DNA from: Clostridium moniliforme
Lineage (GTDB): Bacteria > Bacillota > Clostridia > Clostridiales > Clostridiaceae
DNA length: 64,000 nt
Reading direction: 5' to 3'
Assembly (NCBI RefSeq): GCF_017873235.1
Contig: NZ_JAGGJZ010000004.1
Span: 1-64,000, forward strand
Under the pieces are notes generated by a model. It had not been told where the DNA came from. It saw only the letters and a list, made by a program, of their open reading frames with translations, and did not search any database. How positions within the stretch are numbered: position 1 is the first letter of the stretch; every line of letters begins with the position of its first letter. A program made the position numbers and the translations under genes. Positions 1-7,953 of the stretch are shown in pieces.

Positions 1-143
1 CTAAGCGTGAAGCCCACCTCAAGATGAGATTTCCCATAGCATAAGCTAGTAAGACCCCTTGAAGAACACAAGGTTGATAGGTCAGAGGTGTAAGCATGGT
101 AACATGTTCAGCTGACTGATACTAATAGGTCGAGGGCTTGACC
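1..143 (+). rRNA. rrl: 23S ribosomal RNA, 3' end (partial)
   Basis: The window opens inside 23S rRNA. The stretch from AAGATGAGATTTCCC through the conserved end GGTCGAGGGCTTGACC is the usual 3' end of a Firmicute 23S gene. Only about 143 bases are present; the exact mature end is estimated. Confidence 0.95.
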
Positions 144-221
144 AATAAAAAGACGATCAACAAAAATTCATATGCAATTTTCAGAGAACAAATTCTTTGA
201 AATGATTTATATAATCAAATA

Positions 222-338
222 TCTAGTGATGATGGCATAGAGGAAACACTCCTTCCCATTCCGAACAGGAAAGTTAAGCTCTATAGCGCCGATGGTACTG
301 CATGGGTGACTGTGTGGGAGAGTAGGACGTTGCTAGGT
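222..338 (+). rRNA. rrf: 5S ribosomal RNA
   Basis: A 117-base match to clostridial 5S rRNA. It has the central CATTCCGAACAGGAAAGTTAAGC block and complementary ends (TCTAGTGAT near the start, TTGCTAGGT at the end). It follows 23S by about 80 bases, as expected in an rRNA operon. Confidence 0.95.
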
Positions 339-344
339 AAGTGT

Positions 345-420
<76 letters not shown>

Positions 421-425
421 CATAT

Positions 426-500
<75 letters not shown>

Positions 501-507
501 AAAGAGG

Positions 508-546
508 AAAACCTGTAAACTTAAGTTTACAGGTTTTTTATTTTTT
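508..546 (+). terminator. Rho-independent terminator of the rRNA-tRNA operon
   Basis: A perfect 13-bp inverted repeat, AACCTGTAAACTT and AAGTTTACAGGTT, followed by a long T-rich tail. It closes the rRNA-tRNA transcript. Confidence 0.93.
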
Positions 547-653
547 ATAACAGTTTATAATGAAAAATATCCACAAAAAATAGGTTTAAATAAAAGTTAT
601 CCACTAAAATAACAAATTTATGTGATAATATATTAAAAACTGTGAATTAAATT

Positions 654-1565
654 TTATTCTAATGAATTTTCACATAATATTAGTTCGCTAGTTTTCTTAT
701 CATAACTTGCTTTGCAACCTATAGGGAAAATTAAATTTGGATATGAATGTCCAAAAGGTACTCCATATATTATAGGAATTTTTAAAGGTAACAATCTTTT
801 CTTTATTATTTCTAAGACAGTAAAACTTTCATTGTAATCGTCCAAAGAACAACCAGTTAAATGACCTATTAATATTCCTCTACATTTGTTTAATTTAGAT
901 GATAATATAAGTTGGGTTAATAATCTATCTATTACATAAGGTTTTTCATTTACTTCTTCTAATAATAAAATAGATTTATCTAAGTTTATTTCATAAGGAG
1001 TTCCTATTGATGAACATATCATTGAAAGATTTCCTCCCATCAATTTACCACTAAAGTAATCATTATTATATTTTGTACAATTAGATAGATCATAAATAAG
1101 TCCTTTACTAGGACTTAATAACATTCTTTTTAGATATGATAAAGTAAATATGTCATTAAAATTAGATTTAATCATTGGGCCGTGGAATGTAATAAGATTT
1201 TTGTTAGCAAAAAAATTTAAAAGTATAGTTATATCACTATAACCACAAAAGAATTTTGGATGCTTTTTAATATCAGATATATTTAAATAGGGAAGAGTTC
1301 TAATAGACCCAAAACCACCTCTAAAACATATAATGCCATCAATTGAGTCATCTTTAAACATATTGTTTAAATCCTCAGCTCTATCATAATCATTTCCTGA
1401 GAAATAACCATATTTATTGTATAAATGACTTCCTAGAACTACATTATTAAATCCTAAATCCTTAAATTTTTTTATATATAAATCTATAGTTTCTTTTTTA
1501 CTACAAGATGCGGGGGCAATAATAGCAATTTTAGAGTCATAATTTAAAAGTTTTCCTTTAAGCAT
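654..1565 (-). CDS. S66 family LD-carboxypeptidase / MccF-like serine peptidase
   Basis: Family S66 comprises cytoplasmic serine peptidases that cut L,D bonds in tetrapeptide muropeptides during cell-wall recycling, or inactivate peptide-nucleotide antibiotics (MccF type). The 303-residue protein has the usual length. The nucleophile is expected at Ser110 in the GYSDIT motif, with Glu203/Glu204 and His273 (FGHSYP) completing the triad. The glycine-rich FRGGFGSIRTLPYL segment at 81-94 is typical of the family. The start is set by AGGAGG seven bases upstream. The gene lies just downstream of corA on the same strand, separated by a terminator-like hairpin. Whether it is LdcA-like or MccF-like cannot be settled from the sequence alone. 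Confidence 0.85.
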   Translation of the reverse strand: MLKGKLLNYDSKIAIIAPASCSKKETIDLYIKKFKDLGFNNVVLGSHLYNKYGYFSGNDYDRAEDLNNMFKDDSIDGIICFRGGFGSIRTLPYLNISDIKKHPKFFCGYSDITILLNFFANKNLITFHGPMIKSNFNDIFTLSYLKRMLLSPSKGLIYDLSNCTKYNNDYFSGKLMGGNLSMICSSIGTPYEINLDKSILLLEEVNEKPYVIDRLLTQLILSSKLNKCRGILIGHLTGCSLDDYNESFTVLEIIKKRLLPLKIPIIYGVPFGHSYPNLIFPIGCKASYDKKTSELILCENSLE

Positions 1566-1578
1566 AACAAATCCTCCT

Positions 1579-1609
1579 AAAAAAAGAGAGCTAATTAGCT
1601 CTCTTTTGT
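1579..1609 (-). terminator. Terminator hairpin downstream of corA
   Basis: An inverted repeat AAAGAGAGCTAATTAGCTCTCTTT at 1583-1606. On the minus strand it is followed by a run of seven T, so it should end or attenuate corA transcripts just before the S66 peptidase gene, whose ribosome binding site adjoins it. Confidence 0.8.
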
Positions 1610-1642
1610 TTTAGTATATAGTATGTTTAAGTTTGATATTTG

Positions 1643-2587
1643 CTATCTAAACATATCTTTTTTATATAGCACCCAAGCAACTATTCCACAAATTAGGAAA
1701 GTTATAAACATTATAAAGTAAAATGCACTAGGATCATCAGCAGAGAATGGTAACCATACGTTCATACCAAAAATACCACCTATTATTGTTGGTATTGCCA
1801 TAAGTATTGTAACTGATGCAAGAACCTTCATTACTATATTAAGATTATTTGAAATTACTGATGCAAAGAAGTCCATTGTACTTGCTAATATATTACTATA
1901 GATTTCTGTCATTTCTATTGCTTGTTTATTTTCAATAATTACATTTTCTAAAATATCCTTATCTTCTTCGTATCTTTGCATTATATCAAGTTTTAACATT
2001 TTTTCTAATGTTATTTCATTAGCTTTTAATGAAGTAGAAAAGTATACTAGTGATTTTTCTAATGAATGTAGTTGAATAAGTTCTCTATTTTTCATTGACT
2101 TATGAAGTCTTTTTTCTATCATTAAACTTTTTTTATCAATTTGTCTTAAATATAATAGATAATATGTAGAAATTCTATTTAATATTTGTAATGTAAATCT
2201 TGATTTTTTAAATGTAAAAAATGATTTAATTCTTCCATTAATAAAGTCAGTTAAAACTTTACTATTTTTAAGGCAAACTGTTATAAGATGTGTATCAGTA
2301 TGAATTATTGAAAGTGGATATGTATCGTAAGTAAGTGAATTATCCTCCATTTCAGTAAATGGTATATCTACTATTATTGATATAGCATTATCTTCAATAT
2401 CTATACGTGATGTTTCTTCATCATCTAATGAAGCTTTAAGTAAATCTAATGATACATTTGTTTTATTTGAAATGAGAATGAGTTCTTCGTCTGAAGGTGC
2501 AACTATATTTATCCAACAGCCTGGCTCTATATTGTCTAGTTGTTTAAGAGTTTTATTATCATTATTTGTTTTAAATATTTGGATCAT
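1643..2587 (-). CDS. corA: CorA family magnesium/divalent cation transporter
   Basis: CorA proteins are pentameric inner-membrane channels for Mg2+ (some members Co2+ or Zn2+). The 314-residue product has a long charged cytoplasmic domain and two C-terminal membrane helices (about 254-273 and 290-308). The diagnostic GMN signature at 274-276 (GGIFGMNVW) lies at the pore entrance. An upstream in-frame ATG exists, but TATGGAGG lies seven bases before the ATG at 2587, so I start the protein at MIQIFK. A terminator hairpin follows. No magnesium riboswitch is visible in the upstream 250 bases. Substrate preference cannot be read from the sequence. Confidence 0.93.
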   Translation of the reverse strand: MIQIFKTNNDNKTLKQLDNIEPGCWINIVAPSDEELILISNKTNVSLDLLKASLDDEETSRIDIEDNAISIIVDIPFTEMEDNSLTYDTYPLSIIHTDTHLITVCLKNSKVLTDFINGRIKSFFTFKKSRFTLQILNRISTYYLLYLRQIDKKSLMIEKRLHKSMKNRELIQLHSLEKSLVYFSTSLKANEITLEKMLKLDIMQRYEEDKDILENVIIENKQAIEMTEIYSNILASTMDFFASVISNNLNIVMKVLASVTILMAIPTIIGGIFGMNVWLPFSADDPSAFYFIMFITFLICGIVAWVLYKKDMFR

Positions 2588-2868
2588 GATTAAACCTCCA
2601 TATATAATCATATATATTATACTCTTAAATTAATAAATATAAAATAATTACTTTAAGAATATAATATATAGTAATACTATGAAAAATTGAGAATGTGTGA
2701 GTAATACTAAATAAACAATAGAGATATGAATATAAACTTAAAATAATGCTAAAAATAGATTAATAATGATAAAATTTAACTGATATTAGTATGGAATAAA
2801 ATTAGAATTACGAGTATAATCTAATTTGTTATTTATAAATATTTCATTATATTATGGGGGATTTAAAT

Positions 2869-3402
2869 ATGATGCACAAAGAGGTTGTTGGTAGAAAAAA
2901 AGCACCTGTAATTGCGATAGTATTTTTTGTACTAACATTTATGTTATACGCTCAAGAAGGACTTAAATTTATAGATTTTAGTGATTATAAAATATTATTT
3001 GTTAGTAAATTACTAGTTTCAATTTTAGCAATTATTATAATTATAAGAGAATATATTAGTTGCAAAATTTCATATAAGTATTGTTTAATAGCAAACAAGC
3101 TTATAGTAAATAAGATTTTTTCAAATGGAGAAAAAAATTTAGCTAGCATAAAGATTTCTGATATTGTTTATTTGGGAAAGAAAAATGGACAACATAAAAG
3201 ATATGATGCTAAATCTATTGGGAATTATACTTGCGATAAATTAAAAATAGGTCAATATTGTTGTGTTTATAAATTTAAAGAAAAATATTATAAGTTTTAT
3301 TTCCAACCAAGTGAAAGATTTATAAAAAGAATTGAAAAAAATATAATTAAAATTAAAGATAATAAATTAAGTAGTTTAAATAATATAAACTCTCAAGCGT
3401 AA
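2869..3402 (+). CDS. Small membrane protein with basic C-terminal domain (unrecognised)
   Basis: I do not recognise this 177-residue protein with certainty. Two hydrophobic helices (about residues 12-28 and 41-59) form an N-terminal hairpin. A Lys-rich hydrophilic region of about 115 residues follows. Its pattern YCLIANKLIVNKIF then ISDIVYLG resembles bacterial PH-like domains of small membrane proteins; this is a suggestion only. The start is chosen because GGGGGA precedes the ATG at 2869 by seven bases; an in-frame ATG at 2854 overlaps that site. A TATAAT at 2815-2820 could be its -10 box. It is a single-gene unit ending in a terminator that overlaps its stop codon. The rest of the 2588-2868 gap is AT-rich with nothing else recognisable. 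Confidence 0.7.
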   Translation: MMHKEVVGRKKAPVIAIVFFVLTFMLYAQEGLKFIDFSDYKILFVSKLLVSILAIIIIIREYISCKISYKYCLIANKLIVNKIFSNGEKNLASIKISDIVYLGKKNGQHKRYDAKSIGNYTCDKLKIGQYCCVYKFKEKYYKFYFQPSERFIKRIEKNIIKIKDNKLSSLNNINSQA

Positions 3403-3423
3403 ATGTTTGAGAGTTTTTTTATT
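3387..3423 (+). terminator. Terminator overlapping the stop of the membrane protein gene
   Basis: Stem AACTCTCAA with TTTGAGAGTT, then TTTTTTT. The left arm lies within the last codons of the preceding gene. Confidence 0.9.
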
Positions 3424-3470
3424 CTAAATTTTAATATTTAATTTATAGGATAACTATGTAAATTTTTTAT

Positions 3471-3499
3471 GTATATAAATCGGGTAATAGGAAATAATT
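3471..3499 (+). promoter_or_regulatory. Candidate forespore sigma-F/sigma-G promoter of csfB/gin
   Basis: GTATA at 3471-3475 and GGAAATAATT at 3490-3499 fit the sigma-F pattern (GywTA, then GGnnAnAnTw). The 14-base spacing is one or two bases short of the usual. The downstream gene is Gin, a forespore product under sigma-F in Bacillus subtilis, which supports the call. Confidence 0.5.
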
Positions 3500-3529
3500 T
3501 AAATATATTTAATTTAGGGGGTTTTATTT

Positions 3530-3718
3530 ATGATAAAATTAATAAACAAAAATATTAAAGAAAATACTTGTATTATCTGTGGAAATGTTAGTGACAATGG
3601 TATAATTGTAAAAGGTGAATTAATATGTCCAAACTGTGAAGTGGATTTAATAAATATTAAACCTGAAAATAAAAAGTATGATTATTATGTTGATAACATA
3701 AGAAACATATTTGGATAA
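3530..3718 (+). CDS. csfB: Gin/CsfB anti-sigma-G factor
   Basis: Gin is a small zinc protein that holds sigma-G inactive in the early forespore. The 62-residue product has the family layout: a Cys14-x2-Cys17 pair (CIICG) and a Cys33-x2-Cys36 pair (CPNC) around a short hydrophobic turn, then a charged tail. GGGGG lies ten bases upstream of the ATG. It sits directly before tmk, in the same neighbourhood as csfB in B. subtilis, which supports the call. The upstream DNA carries a forespore-type promoter candidate. The presence of this gene implies that the organism sporulates. Confidence 0.85.
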   Translation: MIKLINKNIKENTCIICGNVSDNGIIVKGELICPNCEVDLINIKPENKKYDYYVDNIRNIFG

Positions 3719-3736
3719 AGAAAGAGGTATACAAAA

Positions 3737-4378
3737 TTGAATAAAGGAATATTTATTGTATTTGAAGGTGGCGAAGGGTCAGGTAAAAGTACAATTTTAT
3801 ATAAGACTTATATATGGCTTAAGGATTTAGGGTATGATTGTATAAAAACAAGAGAACCTGGTGGTATAAATATATCAGAACAAATAAGAGAAGTTATTTT
3901 AAATAAAGAAAATATAAATATGGATGGAAGAACAGAAGCACTTCTTTATGCAGCAGCAAGGAGACAACATTTAGTTGAAAAGGTAATACCAGCTTTAAAA
4001 AGTGGACAAATAGTTCTATGTGATAGGTTTGTTGATTCATCTTTAGTTTATCAAGGATATGCAAGAGGTCTTGGAATAGAAGAGGTTTATAGCATTAATA
4101 AATTTGCAATTGAAGATTGTATGCCAGATTTATCAATACTTTTTGATATTAGACCTGAAATAGGTATGGAAAGAATAAAGAAAAACTCTAATAGAGAAGT
4201 AAATAGGTTAGACTTAGAAAAATTAGATTTTCACAATAAAGTTAGAGAAGGTTATTCTTTAATATATAACCAAAATAAGGATAGGATTGTTAAGATAAAT
4301 GCAGAAAAATCAATTGATGAAGTTTTTTGTGATGTTAAAAAAATAATCCTAAATTTGATAGGTAATTTAGGTAAATAA
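3737..4378 (+). CDS. tmk: Thymidylate kinase
   Basis: Phosphorylates dTMP to dTDP with ATP, an essential step to dTTP. The 213-residue protein has the P-loop GGEGSGKST (11-19), the TREPGG motif that follows in this family, the DR motif in [13 protein letters not shown], and a lid region. The first codon is TTG, preceded by AAAGAGGT; no closer in-frame ATG fits. It follows csfB by 18 bases and precedes darA and holB, the usual Firmicute order. A weak extended -10 (TGGTAAAAT, 4404-4412) downstream suggests that darA-holB can also be transcribed separately. Confidence 0.96.
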   Translation: MNKGIFIVFEGGEGSGKSTILYKTYIWLKDLGYDCIKTREPGGINISEQIREVILNKENINMDGRTEALLYAAARRQHLVEKVIPALKSGQIVLCDRFVDSSLVYQGYARGLGIEEVYSINKFAIEDCMPDLSILFDIRPEIGMERIKKNSNREVNRLDLEKLDFHNKVREGYSLIYNQNKDRIVKINAEKSIDEVFCDVKKIILNLIGNLGK

Positions 4379-4449
4379 AGGGTTATAGGAATATATTACT
4401 TTGTGGTAAAATAGAATTGGGTATTTTATTAAAGAGTGGAGGTTATTAA

Positions 4450-4779
4450 ATGAAATTAGTAATAGCTATAGTACATGATGATGATTCAGATAATCTACTT
4501 GATATTCTAACTGAAAAGAATTTTGGTGTTACTAAGCTTGCAACTACAGGTGGATTTTTAAAGGCAGGAAATACAACTCTAATGATAGGTGTGGGAGAAG
4601 AAAAAGTTGAAGATGTTATAAATACAATAAGGTATGTTTGTAAAGAGAGAAATGAAGTAGTTACATCATCAGATCCTATTACTGGAAATGCAGGTATGTG
4701 TATGCAGTATCCGATTGAAGTTCAAGTTGGTGGAGCAACTATTTTTGTTATAGATGTAGATAAGTTTGTAAAAATATAA
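4450..4779 (+). CDS. darA: Cyclic-di-AMP receptor DarA/PstA (PII-like)
   Basis: A 109-residue PII-like trimeric protein that binds c-di-AMP. The full-length match includes the N-terminal beta strand MKLVIAIVHDDDSDNLL, the TKLATTGGFLKAGNTTLMIGV core and the C-terminal VGGATIFVIDVDKF strand, and it lacks the PII uridylylation tyrosine. RBS GTGGAGG lies eight bases upstream. The window also holds disA (16071-17135), which makes c-di-AMP, so producer and receptor lie 12 kb apart. Its downstream output is not known with certainty. Confidence 0.94.
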   Translation: MKLVIAIVHDDDSDNLLDILTEKNFGVTKLATTGGFLKAGNTTLMIGVGEEKVEDVINTIRYVCKERNEVVTSSDPITGNAGMCMQYPIEVQVGGATIFVIDVDKFVKI

Positions 4780-4797
4780 TATATAGGAGGTAGTGTA

Positions 4798-5727
4798 TTG
4801 GATAAATTTATAGGACATAGCAAGATTGTTGAAGGCTTTATGAAACGAGTAGAAAGCAATACACTGTCTCATGCTCACTTAATTTCAGGAAGAGATGGAA
4901 TTGGTAAGAGTATATTGGCAGATATATTTGTATCAAAAATATTAAATAAGGAAGTTTCTAAGGAACATATTGATGCGATTAATTATAGAAATAATAAAGC
5001 TTCAATAGGTGTTTCAGAAGTTAGAGATATAATAGAGGAAGTTAATAAAAGGCCATATGAAGGAGATAAGAAAGTAGTTATTATATATGATGCAGAAAAA
5101 CTAACTATTCAAGCTCAAAATGCTCTTTTAAAAACAATAGAGGAACCTCCAAATGGAGTTTATATTTTCTTACTTACAACTAATTTAGAATTTATATTAG
5201 ATACAATAAAATCTAGATGTCAAATATATAAACTTACCCCTCTCACTAATGATGAGATGATTAGTTTTATTAAATCTAAACATGAGATAGATGAAGAAGA
5301 GCTATTATCAGTACTTGCTTATTCAGAAGGGATACCAGGAAGGGCAGAGAGGTTTTTAAAAGATACTGAACTTCAAAATCTTAGAAATCTTATAATAAAT
5401 ATGCTAAGAGATATAAATAAAAATGAAATAGATGTAGCCATAAAATATGAAAAGGCATTCGAAAATTATAAGGATGAAAAGGAAGAACTATTAAATATTA
5501 TTTCAACTTTTATAAGGGACATAATTTTATATAAGGAACTTAATAATAAGAAGCTTATAATAAATTCTGATAAAAATAAAGAAATAGAAGAGCTAATGGA
5601 AATGATGTCTTATAAAAAATTAAATGGAATGCTAAAATATATAGAAGAAGCTAGAGATAACTTAAATCATAACACTAATTTTTCAATAACTATTAGTATT
5701 ATGATTATGGGTTTTTTGGAGGTATAA
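4798..5727 (+). CDS. holB: DNA polymerase III subunit delta'
   Basis: The clamp-loader subunit delta' places the sliding clamp on DNA. The 309-residue protein has an AAA+ fold with GRDGIGKS at 31-38, the conserved ALLKTIEEPP segment, and the sensor-1 region (TTNLEFILDTIKSRC). The start is TTG with ATAGGAGG seven bases upstream. Oddity: the cysteine-rich zinc module normally found between the Walker A helix and the SVxxVR-like segment is missing, replaced by a short stretch without cysteines (about residues 49-67). It overlaps nothing; ricT starts four bases after the stop, so the two are co-transcribed. Confidence 0.93.
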   Translation: MDKFIGHSKIVEGFMKRVESNTLSHAHLISGRDGIGKSILADIFVSKILNKEVSKEHIDAINYRNNKASIGVSEVRDIIEEVNKRPYEGDKKVVIIYDAEKLTIQAQNALLKTIEEPPNGVYIFLLTTNLEFILDTIKSRCQIYKLTPLTNDEMISFIKSKHEIDEEELLSVLAYSEGIPGRAERFLKDTELQNLRNLIINMLRDINKNEIDVAIKYEKAFENYKDEKEELLNIISTFIRDIILYKELNNKKLIINSDKNKEIEELMEMMSYKKLNGMLKYIEEARDNLNHNTNFSITISIMIMGFLEV

Positions 5728-5731
5728 TTAC

Positions 5732-6637
5732 ATGATAAAAGTAATTGGCGTAAGGTTTAAAAAGGCTGGAAAGATATATTATTTCGATCCAAATGAATTA
5801 AATATAAATAAAGAAGACTATGTAATAGTAGAAACAGCAAGAGGAATTGAATTTGGTCAATGCGTTATTGGTGTTAAGGAAGTAAGTGAAAATGATATAA
5901 TAGCACCTCTAAAAAGTGTTTTAAGAGTTGCTGATAATGAAGATATAAAAAGACATCAAAATAATAAGGCAAAAGAAAAAGATGCTTTAAATATATGTAC
6001 AGATAAAATTTTAGAACATGGGCTTGATATGAAGTTAATTGATGTTGAATATACTTTTGATAATAATAAAGTTATATTCTATTTTACAGCTGATGGAAGA
6101 GTTGATTTTAGAGAATTAGTTAAAGACCTAGCTACAATATTTAAGACAAGAATAGAACTTAGACAAATTGGTGTTAGAGATGAGGCTAAAATGCTTGGTG
6201 GTCTTGGACCATGTGGTAGACCTATGTGTTGTTCATCGTTTTTAGGAGATTTTGCTTCAGTTTCAATAAAGATGGCTAAAGAGCAAAATTTATCTTTAAA
6301 TCCAACAAAAATTTCAGGAATTTGTGGAAGATTAATGTGTTGTTTAAATTATGAACAAAGTACATATGAGGATATCAGAAAGAGACTACCTAAGGTTGGA
6401 TCAATAGTTAAAACATCAGAAGGAACAGGCGAGGTAGTTCAAAACAATATAGTTAAGGAAAGTGTAAAAGTTAAACTTAAGAAAAAAGATGAAGAAATAT
6501 TAGAGATGTTTAATATTGAAGAGATAGAACTTATCAATGGAAGCTATGAAGACACAATAGATGATTCTGATATAAAACTTGAGGTAGAAACTGAAGAGGA
6601 CAAAAGACTTATAAAGCAACTTATAAAAGAAAAATAG
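5732..6637 (+). CDS. ricT: RicT/YaaT, PSP1-domain regulator of RNA processing and sporulation
   Basis: RicT acts with RicA and RicF as the Y-complex, which binds Fe-S clusters and directs RNase Y processing and sporulation phosphorelay functions in B. subtilis. The 301-residue product carries the PSP1 domain. Cysteines at 161, 166, 167, 198, 203 and 204 lie in LGPCGRPMCC and ICGRLMCC, the family signature. It follows holB by four bases, as in Bacillus (yaaT next to holB). The acidic C-terminal tail (about 265-300) is variable in the family. No ricA or ricF lies in this window. Confidence 0.93.
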   Translation: MIKVIGVRFKKAGKIYYFDPNELNINKEDYVIVETARGIEFGQCVIGVKEVSENDIIAPLKSVLRVADNEDIKRHQNNKAKEKDALNICTDKILEHGLDMKLIDVEYTFDNNKVIFYFTADGRVDFRELVKDLATIFKTRIELRQIGVRDEAKMLGGLGPCGRPMCCSSFLGDFASVSIKMAKEQNLSLNPTKISGICGRLMCCLNYEQSTYEDIRKRLPKVGSIVKTSEGTGEVVQNNIVKESVKVKLKKKDEEILEMFNIEEIELINGSYEDTIDDSDIKLEVETEEDKRLIKQLIKEK

Positions 6638-6648
6638 GAGGATTTCAT

Positions 6649-6852
6649 ATGAAGGCAGTGTTAAAAATTGCTGGAATGAATAATTCTAAAGATGTTAAAA
6701 AGGTACAAAGTGCAATTTCCATGAGTGAAGGTGTTATTGCAAGTGAAGTAGTTTTAGCTAAAAAAGAAATTATAGTAATATATAATGATTTTTATATAAA
6801 TTTAGAGAATATTATAGATAAAATTGAAGAAGCTGGGTATACTGTCATATAA
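6649..6852 (+). CDS. HMA-fold-like small protein lacking the metal-binding CxxC
   Basis: This 67-residue protein has the length and pattern of a heavy-metal-associated domain: a strand (MKAVLKIAGM), a helix, a strand ending in VLAKKEIIVIYND, and a final helix ending in EEAGYTVI. The metal-binding GMxCxxC loop is replaced by GMNNSKDV and there are no cysteines, so copper binding by the usual ligands is unlikely. RBS TAGGAGG is eight bases upstream. It follows ricT by 11 bases, within its operon. The function is unknown; structural mimicry or a protein-interaction role is only inference. Confidence 0.75.
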   Translation: MKAVLKIAGMNNSKDVKKVQSAISMSEGVIASEVVLAKKEIIVIYNDFYINLENIIDKIEEAGYTVI

Positions 6853-6881
6853 ATAATAGCTGCTAAATTTTCACAAAATAC

Positions 6882-6910
6882 TTTTAAAAATAATAGAAAC
6901 GTGTTAAAAT
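6882..6910 (+). promoter_or_regulatory. Candidate promoter of the ferredoxin gene
   Basis: Extended -10 TGTTAAAAT at 6902-6910 with a weak -35 (TTTTAA, 6882-6887) 17 bases upstream. Confidence 0.5.
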
Positions 6911-6951
6911 TATTTTGGTGTAATTACCACAAATTTTAGGAGGTGTTTTTA

Positions 6952-7122
6952 ATGGCATTTGTAATAAACGATTCATGCATAAGCTGTGGAGCATGTGCAG
7001 CAGAATGTCCAGTTAATGCTATAAGTCAAGGAGATACTCAATTCGTAATAGATGCAGATACTTGCATAGATTGCGGAAACTGTGCTAATGTTTGTCCAGT
7101 TGGAGCACCAGTTCAAGAATAA
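6952..7122 (+). CDS. Clostridial 2[4Fe-4S] ferredoxin
   Basis: A 56-residue electron carrier with two [4Fe-4S] clusters, used by anaerobes with pyruvate:ferredoxin oxidoreductase and hydrogenase. The sequence begins MAFVINDSCISCGAC and carries two CxxCxxC...CP motifs: Cys9, 12, 15 and 19, then Cys38, 41, 44 and 48. The two halves show the internal repeat typical of the family. The start follows TTTTAGGAGGTG. The gene has its own promoter candidate and a terminator, so it is probably an abundant single-gene transcript. Confidence 0.97.
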   Translation: MAFVINDSCISCGACAAECPVNAISQGDTQFVIDADTCIDCGNCANVCPVGAPVQE

Positions 7123-7132
7123 TCATATAGCA

Positions 7133-7165
7133 GGAGGATCGCTTTTTTTAGCGGTCCTTTAAATT
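7133..7165 (+). terminator. Terminator of the ferredoxin gene
   Basis: Stem AGGATCGCT (7135-7143) with AGCGGTCCT (7150-7158), loop of T residues, followed by a short T/A-rich tail. It sits against the 3' end of the convergent minus-strand gene and may serve both. Confidence 0.75.
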
Positions 7166-7809
7166 TTATTATAATTTTCATTAAGTATTATTGCACATCC
7201 ATTAGATTGCAGTGTTTCTTTAGATATACTAAAAGTTTTACTATGAATCTTTTTTATATTTTTTAGTAGTAAAGAAAAATCTTTTAGTCCATGAAATAAA
7301 AAAGAAGAATTATTAACTCTATAGTTCATAGGTATTATAATCTTTGGGCTTATTTTTTTTGAAAGTAAATAAGCTTCCTTTCCAGATAAAGTTATATTTC
7401 CACCTACAGGAAGAAATAAAATGTCTATCTCACCTATTTTATTTATGAGATCATCGGATAAATTTTCTCCAAGATACCCTAAATGACATAATTTTAAGTT
7501 ATCTATATCATAGGTATATATATAATTTTCTCCTCTTTTAGCTCCTTTAAAGTTATCACAAAATGTGGTATATCCTTCTATTAATCCAATTTCAGTATTA
7601 AAGCTTCCATGTGAGTTTATTATTTTAATATTAGGGTCAATTATTTTTTTTAATGATAAATTATTTAGTGGACTACTTAATGTTATAACATTAGCATTTA
7701 ATGTTGATATATTTAAATTATTAAATTTATTAAAGGGGTCAATTAAAAGTCTTTTTCCAATTGAATTTTTTATAAGAAAAGTAGAATTTTTAATCCATGT
7801 AATATTCAT
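7159..7809 (-). CDS. Degenerate metallo-beta-lactamase-fold protein (metal ligands lost)
   Basis: The 216-residue protein has the layout of small MBL-fold hydrolases of the UlaG/YtkL type: an N-terminal LLIDPF strand, a VITLSSP strand where the metal site should be, CHLGYLGE at 108-115, FLPVGG at 132-137, and PKIIIPMNYR at 155-164. The HxHxDH motif is replaced by SxLNNL (residues 46-51). The usual HLGD carries Tyr112 in place of Asp, and the usual IPMHY carries Asn162 in place of His. It is therefore probably a non-hydrolytic relative. The start has CAGGAGG upstream. It is convergent with ferredoxin and divergent from ctsR. The frame is intact, so it is not an obvious pseudogene. Confidence 0.7.
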   Translation of the reverse strand: MNITWIKNSTFLIKNSIGKRLLIDPFNKFNNLNISTLNANVITLSSPLNNLSLKKIIDPNIKIINSHGSFNTEIGLIEGYTTFCDNFKGAKRGENYIYTYDIDNLKLCHLGYLGENLSDDLINKIGEIDILFLPVGGNITLSGKEAYLLSKKISPKIIIPMNYRVNNSSFLFHGLKDFSLLLKNIKKIHSKTFSISKETLQSNGCAIILNENYNKI

Positions 7810-7871
7810 AAATAATCCTCCTGTATATAAATTTATTATTCACTATGTGTTAGGAATTTAAACCTATTATC

Positions 7872-7927
7872 TTGAAGAAATATAAAAAAAGTATTAATAT
7901 GTTGTTACAAGGTCAAGGTAAGTAAAG
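7872..7927 (+). promoter_or_regulatory. ctsR promoter with candidate CtsR operator
   Basis: -35 TTGAAG (7872-7877) and -10 TAATAT (7895-7900) are spaced 17 bases. A GGTCAAG heptamer at 7911-7917 near +1 matches one half of the CtsR box; the second half three bases later (AGTAAAG) is poorly conserved. Autoregulation by CtsR is likely but the box is imperfect. Confidence 0.5.
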
Positions 7928-7953
7928 AACAATAAAACTAAGAAGGTGTATAT

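Noticed and set aside
3387..3423. Could the hairpin after the membrane gene be a riboswitch of csfB?
   Set aside because: It is a simple terminator with T7 tail and overlaps the stop codon of the previous gene.
7565..7861. 98-codon frame on the plus strand, antisense to the MBL-fold gene
   Set aside because: It mirrors the real minus-strand gene, has no ribosome site and no recognisable product.
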